Shown here: piece after piece, positions 1 through 7,300 of the stretch
How positions within the stretch are numbered: position 1 is the first letter of the stretch
Layout of the letters: each line of letters opens with the position of its first letter
Assembly: GCA_002389705.1 (NCBI GenBank)
Contig: DGQJ01000390.1
Span: forward strand, 1-9,216
Direction of reading: 5' to 3'
Source of the DNA: Bacteroidales bacterium UBA4417
GTDB lineage: Bacteria; Bacteroidota; Bacteroidia; Bacteroidales; UBA4417
Length of the DNA: 9,216 nt
The notes under the pieces: generated by a model
What the model was told of the DNA's origin: nothing
What the model saw: only the letters and a program-made list of their open reading frames with translations
Database searches by the model: none
Position numbers and translations under genes: made by a program

Positions 1-11
1 AGTTGGCGCTA

Positions 12-3000
12 TTATAATACTATTTCTGCGTCTTCTTTATTAAAAAGTCCGCTCGCATTTTCAACGATGACCCGGAACCGATGATACACTACATTCCCAT
101 CCGCATCAAGTTTTTCGAGCATGGCTGTTTGCGGATACAATACAAAATCTGCATTTGGCGGGAAACTCAAGGGCTCATTAGATTTTTGCGACCATAACAA
201 CTCCCATTGACCTTTATTATTCATTTTCGAAAGTGAATAGGTTGCATTATGTGTGGTGGGAGGCCAACTGAATGAGACATTGTTAAGTGCCGTTATATCG
301 CCATTTCCATTAGTTGTAGTATTATCTATTGTCGCTGTAATTTCGGGTGCTGCAGGTGTATACACATCCAAAATACTGGTCATCACGAGGTCACTCGCAT
401 GCGACCTCGCTACCAAAGCGCCAATGGCTCCCCACCATTCTACATATTCTCGTACTTGTAAGGCAACAAGCCGGTAATACAATGTTTCACCATAAGGTGG
501 AAACGCCGAATGGTAAAAGAAATCACGTAGTTGCTCTCCGTTTTGTAAATACACGGTTTGAACCAGGTCCATCTGAGTCACAGATTCCGTTTTGGCAAAA
601 TCTGTAGTCCTGTAAATCTCGTACCCTTCAATTTTGTCACTCGTTAAACTTTCGTTCATTTCGAAAATGACAGAGTGGTCTTCGCCAAACGCAGGGTTGC
701 CTTCCCGCGAAATCACCCGGCGTATTATTGGAGCATCCATGGGTTTGGAATTGGTGAGTTTGACAGGCCCGCTAACTTGCGTTCTCGCAGAAAGCTTCAT
801 ACTTACAGACACCTCCCTGCTGAAATAGAAATACATACTGGTAGCGTTTACATCCAGGGTGAAATCGCTGAAGCGAATATTCAATTCGCTACCCGGCAGT
901 TTAACAGCCATTGGAAAGGGGTTGAATGCGGTATCCGACGGAGAAAGCAACCGGCCGATCACATCTCTTATTTTGGGCACTTCCGCCGAAGGTTTATAAC
1001 CCGTTTTAAGATATTCAATTACAACAGGCGTTTCAGTCAAAGAAATAAAAACATCTTCTATAACACTTCTGATCAATTCTCTGTTTTCGAGAATCGTTCC
1101 AAAGAGCGGGAAGGGATGAATGCTGGTATTGGCTCCGGTATAAAAAATTGTGCTGTCATTGTCAGGATTTGGAAACCGGAATTCGCTGACTTGGTAAAAC
1201 TGGTTGGGATCCTCCGCATCGACATATACCTCAATTAAGGCCCTCCATTTTTCCCACCTGTATTCGTCCCAATCAATAGCCGCTATTGTTGTGAGAATAT
1301 TGTCTATTGTTTCTTGCTTATAGAGCGCCTGTAAGATGGCTATTTCGCTGGCACGGTACACCACAAATCCATAGGGTACCCTGTTATTAGTATCAAATGT
1401 TAGTTGGATAGTGCTGTGCACTTTATCAAAAAAATCAGGATGCGACGATTGCTGACTTGCTCCAAAGTCAGTAGGTGGCAACGGCTGTTGAATATTTTTT
1501 GCCAGGATAGTAGCCGGACTAGTCAATGATGATGATAAACCTGTAAGACTATCATGGCTCCTCGCAACCAGGTAGGTTTTTTTGTTGTTACTAGTCCCTG
1601 CAGGCATCAACAGGTTCCTATCGAAAACACCTGGTTCCGGGTCCAAGTAAACCTTGTACGCCGGATGAAAATTTACGGGCTGATTGCCTGTCTGGATGCG
1701 ATCTGTCACGTCCGACAGATAGGTGGGATCATATACGATGATCTCAATCGGCGTCGTTTCTTTGATAGAATATACTTGTAATGTTTTCTTCCTGCTGGGG
1801 TAACTGGCCATCACAAACCTGGCGGTTCCCTTGGTCCAGCTAACTGCTGCATCAGGATGGGCATTAAGATTTACGCCACTGTTAAACAGAACGGAATATC
1901 CGCCGTCTGAACCCACTATCTCTGTAATGCTCGCGACGCCGTTGATTCCACCAACAATTTCGGGATGTGAAGAGCCATCTTCCTCGAAAACCGTTTCGGT
2001 AGCCGTACTAAAGTTTACAAGGTCTACAGCCTGCGTTAATTTAGACCATTGTGATAAATCTTCCACATTTTCAAATATGAAAAAAACATGGTTGATCTCA
2101 GGCATTGAATAGACGGGTATAGTTGCCATTGGTTCATCCGGCGCCACCTGCACCATCTCTGTCCTTTCAAGTTTCTTTATTACAAATATAGGACCCTCTC
2201 CCGGAATTACCGATTGTGTGACCTGGTATACCTGAAACTGCCCATCACTTGTATTAAACAGCGAACCGATATATCTTGATTCCTGCCCCACCGGGATAGA
2301 AGGTGAAATTGCAACAGGCGGGTTCGCGCTTGTCATTGTATAAGATTTTGTACGAACCTCACAATAAGTAGCTGACAAGGAAGTAACCTGCTTTACCAGG
2401 CCTTCTACTTTTCCAACAGGATTTTCGCGGAAATAAAATTCTATTTTATCAGCGAATTGGAAAGCGTTATTATGTAAGTTGTTCCATTCAAAACTAACCC
2501 TCGTTTTGTTGTTGTCTCTCTCGGGGTCGATTGTATTCAATGCTGCTAATGCATTCTGCTCAGCTTGGGTTGTTAGCACCAAAGGCTGCTCTTCCTGGAT
2601 ATATTGGGCTGCGAAATTGTTGGGGGGCAGCAGCGTATTCCTAACCGGAAAAACAGTGTTATTCGTTGTCGCTAGATTACTTAAGTCCGACGTTCTAGAA
2701 AAAATGTTGACAGCGTACGAGGAGTACACATGTACGCCTGCTTCAGTTTCTCTATGTGTAAACAATGTATCAGTATCCTGTTCGGGCACCGTAGTGGTTT
2801 CTTCGAAACCGTTGATATCGGAATATTCATCATCATAAAGGAGCCCTGGTTTTCTCCACTCATTTTCAGCAACTCCCTTATAATTTATCCCATAAGCTGA
2901 AGGCTGAGTTATGGTGGTTGCATCAAAATCCTCATTGGCAGGAATTGATGGGAGAACAGGCTGCGGCGCCGATGGATTTTGTTTGGTTAAATTGATATAC

Positions 3001-4358
3001 CTGGATTCATCGTGAAAAGAATAACCATTGACATCACTTGTCAATACCGGCGGATTGTTTTCATCGGTTTCTACATAAAGTCCGTAGTTGATGTTTAATT
3101 CCGGTGCAACCGGTAACCGGAAGTTTGTTTGGCTCGTTGGAACAGTGATAAATATATTGTCGCTTTTATTATCCCAGCCCGGTAAATTGTGTTCAGTGCT
3201 GTAAACCGCTGCATACACAAATAACCCATTCGGATCTTCAGAGAGATCATTGTCAAGGAAACCGAGGCCAAGCATCCGGGCTGCGTGATAATCCAACGAT
3301 ATCATTTTCAGCATGTCCAATAAACTCACCGTAATAGAGTTGGGATCTTCAGGGTCACCGGTACCATAGTTGATATTTGCCCTCGGGTCAACATTGCTCA
3401 AAGTTATAAATTGTTGTGCCACTGACTTAAGGCCCTCTTCTGGAAAAAACCACCTATCCAAATAGTTTTCAGGAACCAGCATGCTACCATCTTTATATTT
3501 AGGCCAATTCAACACCAGGCTTCCACCAGTAAAACTCTGGCCCTGGAACCAGGTAAATACTTTATTATCATCTTCTAATTCAATGCTAAATTCTCCCATC
3601 TTCTTCCAATCTTCATCACTTTGAACTTGTGTAAACAGGTCTTCATAAGTGCTAAAAATAAATTGATTAGGCTCGTGCATGCCAGTCTGTTTAACCCGGA
3701 AGAACTTAATATTTTCAGCATTGGCAGTTAGTCCATCATAAAGCAAATTGTTTGAATCTTTAAATTCTCTCTTTACAACACTTATTGCGCCGCTGTCAGA
3801 CCTGTCGCTGGTTGTCACAGTTTCAAAAAGAGCTGTTTCCGATCCATAGATTGAACTGAATTTTAATTCAAAACCAAACATCAACTTATCCTTAATTTCT
3901 ACTTCGATGATCCCATCATACCTGTTCAAAAAATCCTGAACCGGAGCCAGTGGGTCCAGCCCGGCATTCAGTATATGCCTGTATTTTGCTCTGTCAAGAA
4001 AGCGTACGATTATATCATTCTCGAAATCTGTTCCTGAATGGTGGTAGATCAGCCCTTCATCATTTTCAAGGTACGTGACATTGTTTTCATCAAGATGCGC
4101 AAACTCCACGAGGTTTTCACCTTGCTTTGTACTGAAACGCGTGCGATATAAGTGTACGAAATCATTACCTTGGTTGTAGCCGGAACCAACTTCACCCTTC
4201 GTGCCCTTGGGGATGTGATGGTAGCCTAAGTCTTTCATCAGGTCCCATCGCAGGTGGATACCTGGAAAGGTATCGTCTGTTCCATCGGACCCTGCAGCTC
4301 CGCACCACAAGAATGGTGATTGTATCTTCAGGTCATCGTATATTGGTATAATAGCCAT
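12..4358 (-). CDS. Giant multidomain protein with FN3-like modules, function unknown (gene B)
   Basis: Complete, 1448 residues. The ATG at 4358-4356 is well supported: an in-frame TGA lies 24 bases upstream (4382-4380) with no other usual start codon between. It ends TAA (14-12) followed directly by in-frame TAG (11-9), a tandem stop. The N-terminus (MAIIPIYDDL) is not a signal peptide, and no transmembrane helix or secretion-tail domain is visible. Domains by residue: 1-120 N-terminal domain with GIHLRWDL at 33-40 and VHLYRTRF at 68-75; 137-270 and 370-440 beta-rich segments; FN3-like modules around 540-670, 895-950, 959-1065, 1207-1335 and 1335-1448, with strands such as YGFVVYRAS (997) and GYEIYRT (1245); 757-870 another beta-sandwich-like unit. 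Helical stretches interrupt or follow the 959-1065 module. There are only two cysteines (19 and 666). FN3-like modules usually mediate binding or act as spacers, so a structural or adhesive role is inferred; no catalytic motif was found. The gene follows gene A by 10 bases and is probably co-translated with it. Confidence 0.96.
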   Translation of the reverse strand: MAIIPIYDDLKIQSPFLWCGAAGSDGTDDTFPGIHLRWDLMKDLGYHHIPKGTKGEVGSGYNQGNDFVHLYRTRFSTKQGENLVEFAHLDENNVTYLENDEGLIYHHSGTDFENDIIVRFLDRAKYRHILNAGLDPLAPVQDFLNRYDGIIEVEIKDKLMFGFELKFSSIYGSETALFETVTTSDRSDSGAISVVKREFKDSNNLLYDGLTANAENIKFFRVKQTGMHEPNQFIFSTYEDLFTQVQSDEDWKKMGEFSIELEDDNKVFTWFQGQSFTGGSLVLNWPKYKDGSMLVPENYLDRWFFPEEGLKSVAQQFITLSNVDPRANINYGTGDPEDPNSITVSLLDMLKMISLDYHAARMLGLGFLDNDLSEDPNGLFVYAAVYSTEHNLPGWDNKSDNIFITVPTSQTNFRLPVAPELNINYGLYVETDENNPPVLTSDVNGYSFHDESRYINLTKQNPSAPQPVLPSIPANEDFDATTITQPSAYGINYKGVAENEWRKPGLLYDDEYSDINGFEETTTVPEQDTDTLFTHRETEAGVHVYSSYAVNIFSRTSDLSNLATTNNTVFPVRNTLLPPNNFAAQYIQEEQPLVLTTQAEQNALAALNTIDPERDNNKTRVSFEWNNLHNNAFQFADKIEFYFRENPVGKVEGLVKQVTSLSATYCEVRTKSYTMTSANPPVAISPSIPVGQESRYIGSLFNTSDGQFQVYQVTQSVIPGEGPIFVIKKLERTEMVQVAPDEPMATIPVYSMPEINHVFFIFENVEDLSQWSKLTQAVDLVNFSTATETVFEEDGSSHPEIVGGINGVASITEIVGSDGGYSVLFNSGVNLNAHPDAAVSWTKGTARFVMASYPSRKKTLQVYSIKETTPIEIIVYDPTYLSDVTDRIQTGNQPVNFHPAYKVYLDPEPGVFDRNLLMPAGTSNNKKTYLVARSHDSLTGLSSSLTSPATILAKNIQQPLPPTDFGASQQSSHPDFFDKVHSTIQLTFDTNNRVPYGFVVYRASEIAILQALYKQETIDNILTTIAAIDWDEYRWEKWRALIEVYVDAEDPNQFYQVSEFRFPNPDNDSTIFYTGANTSIHPFPLFGTILENRELIRSVIEDVFISLTETPVVIEYLKTGYKPSAEVPKIRDVIGRLLSPSDTAFNPFPMAVKLPGSELNIRFSDFTLDVNATSMYFYFSREVSVSMKLSARTQVSGPVKLTNSKPMDAPIIRRVISREGNPAFGEDHSVIFEMNESLTSDKIEGYEIYRTTDFAKTESVTQMDLVQTVYLQNGEQLRDFFYHSAFPPYGETLYYRLVALQVREYVEWWGAIGALVARSHASDLVMTSILDVYTPAAPEITATIDNTTTNGNGDITALNNVSFSWPPTTHNATYSLSKMNNKGQWELLWSQKSNEPLSFPPNADFVLYPQTAMLEKLDADGNVVYHRFRVIVENASGLFNKEDAEIVL
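324..422 (-). repeat. FN3-like module boundary, copy 3 (gene B)
   Basis: Residues 1313-1345 of gene B: ALVARSHASDLVMTSIL followed by TPAAPEITATI, the entry of the last module. It shares the exact LVARSH string with copy 2. The last module (1335-1448) shows the expected strand order: VSFSWPP, YSLSKMNNKGQWELLW, YHRFRVIVENASGLFN. Confidence 0.55.
939..1106 (-). other. Helical linker in gene B
   Basis: Residues 1085-1140 of gene B (from LFGTILENRELIRSVIEDVF to KIRDVIGRLLSPSD) lack beta alternation and read as two or three amphipathic helices between the FN3-like module at 959-1065 and the beta segment starting near 1150. A second helical stretch, about 1003-1045 (SEIAILQALY...WEKWRALIEVYV), lies inside that module between YGFVVYRAS and FYQVSEFRF. 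I know no named domain for either. Confidence 0.5.
1455..1580 (-). repeat. FN3-like module boundary, copy 2 (gene B)
   Basis: Residues 927-968 of gene B: TYLVARSHDSLTGLSSSL, then a linker, then PLPPTDFGA opening the next module. LVARSH (930-935) is identical to residues 1315-1320 of copy 3, and LPPTDFGA matches LPPNNFAA of copy 1. Diverged duplication of one domain type is the simplest explanation. Confidence 0.55.
2607..2723 (-). repeat. FN3-like module boundary, copy 1 (gene B)
   Basis: Residues 546-584 of gene B. A final strand (YAVNIFSRTSDLSNL) is followed by a linker and by LPPNNFAA, which starts the next module. Copy 2 at residues 927-968 has the same layout, including LPPTDFGA, and copy 3 at 1313-1345 shares the strand part. 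The pattern is typical of tandem FN3 domains, in which a closing strand ending in S/T-x-S leads to a Pro-rich entry to the next domain. Confidence 0.55.
4239..4316 (-). other. N-terminal signature of gene B product (FLWCGAAGSDGTDDTFPGIHLRWDL)
   Basis: Residues 15-40 of gene B run from SPFLWCG to the strand motif GIHLRWDL at 33-40, then DLGYHHIPKG and, about 20 residues later, VHLYRTRF. I remember a G(I/V)HLRW motif near the N-terminus followed by a hydrophobic-YR segment in other large unannotated bacterial proteins, which would make this a family hallmark. It contains one of only two Cys in the protein. No signal peptide or lipobox fits: Cys19 lacks the preceding hydrophobic stretch and basic N-region. 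Confidence 0.45.
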
Positions 4359-4368
4359 GGTTAATGAA
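4359..4368 (-). other. 10-base spacer between gene A and gene B without Shine-Dalgarno motif
   Basis: Between the TAA of gene A and the ATG of gene B the coding strand reads TTCATTAACC. There is no AGGAGG-like motif here or in the last codons of gene A. The distance is typical of operon partners whose translation is coupled by ribosomes terminating on the upstream gene. An AT-rich leader lacking a Shine-Dalgarno motif is common in Bacteroidota, which supports the taxonomic guess. No room exists for a separate promoter or terminator. Confidence 0.75.
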
Positions 4369-7300
4369 TTATAAGGTGTTCAAATCAACGGTTATAGCTT
4401 GCGTATCAGCAATTGTATAACCTATGCCATTGAATTTATATGACAGGAAGGTTAACGTCAATATGCCCAGGTCTGCTACAGACAATGTATCCGTTGTGAT
4501 AAATATAGAACAGTGATCATCAGACATTACAGACCAAAAAACAGTTGAAGTGTTACCCTCCTCAGCAATGCTGAAGCTGTTTTGAGTTTCAGCAAGCGGC
4601 AGCTTCGGGTCGCTGAAAGGTTCAGGGCTACGAACCAGGATACCCTTTCGCAATATCTCGGCAGTTTCCATATTTCTTATTTGGATCAAACCAACCTCTA
4701 CCCCGCTTACTGCATGTAACTCGTCAAACTTGATCGCGCTATGCATGATAAGATCATAAAGTGAAGCAGAATTGTTCGGTGGTAAATTACCGGTGAATAT
4801 TTGGTTAAGCAATATATCCATCGGCGTTACATTATATCCATCCCTCATGAGATAGAGGAGGTATAATGCAGGCTGTTGCAATTCTTCAGCCGTCACAGGG
4901 TTCACTAAAGTCCTGTTGTAAGACTGAATGTGATCATGGAAGTCTGCATACCTGGAAGTTTCAAATGAATAATTATGCACCACAGAATCAATGTTGCCAC
5001 TGGGTGTGATCTCCCTGGCTTTGAATATGGCACTATAAAGCTTACTCGGTTGCAGGTAATAATTTCTCTCCACACCGGCGCTCATGGTTGGCGGCAATAA
5101 TTGGGCTGTAATACCGGTACAATTTGGATTTCCCTGGATTAAAACATTACTCGTCACCTCGATATCAGCAGCATTTATTGGCAAGGCCTGCTGGCCAATA
5201 TGTACTTGCCAACCCATTATCTCTTCCGGAATTACGGGTGCGGCCCCAGGTTTATCAAGCGGATCAAGGATGGCTGATATCAATTGATACTCCCTGGCGG
5301 GGTTCCCTTGGTAACTATCCCATTTTGTAAAAAATTCATACACATGCGATTTGGTGAAAAACAAGCCAAGCTTCGGATTTTTATAATACAGTGGTTTGGC
5401 CTTTAGTAATTTCCCGTCCGCATTTGGGAAACTTCTTTGATAATCTATATAGTACCTCAAGCCAGACAACTTATATTGATCACTCTTATTTATATATTGA
5501 CCTGTTTGGGGATCCGTATAGTTTTCCAAAGCAGCAAAATTTGCATCCATCTTATGAAAGAAGCCAATGGGGCCACCAGTTTTAAAACCGAAAGCATAGC
5601 TGTTATTATAAGAAGCAATAGTAGAACCAGCACTTAAGTTGTCCTTAGCACTTACCTGTATCAGAAAATTCGAATCAGGACGCCACACGGGTGGTAAAGC
5701 CAGGTTGATCGCCTGCGACATTGTATTGGCGCCTACAGTGATTATTGCCTGGTTGTTTTGTTGCAAAAGGATATTATATCGCCATTCTTCTGTGGTTTGC
5801 CAACAAATTTCATGGATGTATAAACTGCACAAATCAAACACAGAACCTGCTGCCCATTCTCCGCAAAACTTCTGCTGCCAATCGTAAATATGAGTGTATA
5901 ATATCGGGTAATCCTCAATGGCGCCCAGCAAAAGCTTCCAATTCTTGCAAATAGCGATTAATTCATATTCTGATGTGCCACAATAGGTCGATACCCAGCT
6001 CTGAAGCTTGGCAATCTCCAGGGCATTCAATTCTGTATTGGTTAGCAACTCGGACCATTGGCCACATAAATAGTCCATCACAAGTGCATTCTGGTTACCA
6101 CTTCCAATCTGTATATAAGTCGTAACCCATTGTGTAATGATATTTTGTTGCCAGTCCTCGTATACGGGGTCTGTGTAAGCCAGGTCCAACCTTAACAACA
6201 CTGCTTCCCAAAAATATCCGAAAATGGTTTCAACATCTTCAGGGCAGGGGCCTTGCTCAATTACTATTTTTGAAATTGGCAACGCTTCAGCGGGTGCTTC
6301 AATCTTCACAGGGTCAATTAACGCATCCCAGTCATAATCTTGCCCTGAAACTTCCTGGTAGATATAGTTGGGGAGACCACTCAGCGTGTCATCACCTTCG
6401 TACACCCGCGAAAAACAGCTAATGCGGCACCCGGCCAATGAAGTTAAATACAGGTCTACGGCCATCATTTCCTCCGGCAGAAATATCTCCATCTTTTTAC
6501 CGGCTTTCAGCTTCAAAGAAGGCGTAATGCCAAATGGATTCACTATAGAACCTATGCTGCCCTCCGAATCTACAAACTTCAACAAAAGATCCCTGTCTCG
6601 TATTACTTCATCCTTAATGAATATTTTATTTGCTGTATAGCCCGTCCAGTATTGGCAATGTTTTTCTTTAAAGTTTCCTTCGCAGAAGATATGTTGAGAT
6701 AAAATACCGAGCTGTTCGGGCGCTGTTCCGTTTGCTACTGCAAAGGGTGACTGAGCCAGTAACCTTAACGAACTATACTTACCTGGCACATTATTATATT
6801 GCCAATAGCCAAAAGGAAAATTATTGGTATTCACATTCAGCCCGGCATTGATAAAACCACGGGAAAGAGCGTCCCAGGGGTTATAGCTTACCCATTGATT
6901 GCCTGTAGGGTTCCAGATTTTTATATCAATGCTTTCAATAATAAATTCATGCCTGATCTGGGGCATTCTCGCTTTTTGAGGAGACACCAGTTCTGAAAAT
7001 TGCGGAAGGGGATTCAGCCCTCCGCCGTATTTGTAAGTATAAGGTTTAACGGGCCTTTTAAACTCAATGTCCACATAAGAATCCATCGGTATTACATAAG
7101 CCAGCCATGAAGTATCTGTGACAGGATTTGGTAGGGATTGATTTTCTCCCAGCCACTTCAACTGGAACGATTCACCGGTAAGCATGTTGATCGCTTTAAC
7201 CGGGTATTGTGCTGACGTACTTGGAGGCAACGCCGTGAAGTCGGCTGGATCTATCAGCTTCACCTGGTCAGTATTCAGATCTTTTGTGAAGGTCCACGTA

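Noticed and set aside
675..1238. 187-codon open frame on the plus strand
   Set aside because: It lies wholly antisense to gene B, its product looks like an arbitrary reading (many basic and aromatic residues, no domain pattern), and gene B is continuous and domain-like across it. The other plus-strand frames were rejected for the same reason.
2622..2627. Run of six G (C6 on the coding strand) as a possible phase-variation tract in gene B
   Set aside because: Six bases is too short to suggest programmed slippage, and it simply encodes Leu-Pro-Pro-Asn at a module boundary.
2479..2838. 119-codon plus-strand frame with a hydrophobic, signal-like N-terminus
   Set aside because: The apparent hydrophobic start (TLVLLLSLSGSIVF) is the complement of ordinary gene B codons; there is no own promoter or ribosome site, and the antisense gene is better supported.
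4368..4373. TATAAT sequence on the minus strand, resembling a -10 box
   Set aside because: It overlaps the stop codon of gene A and ends only 9 bases before the gene B ATG, leaving no room for a leader; Bacteroidota promoters also use a different -7 motif. Chance match in an AT-rich junction.
5782..6249. Cys cluster in gene A as a zinc finger or iron-sulfur site
   Set aside because: The Cys are 8 to 60 residues apart and lack CxxC or CxxxC pairs; spacing fits no metal motif that I know.
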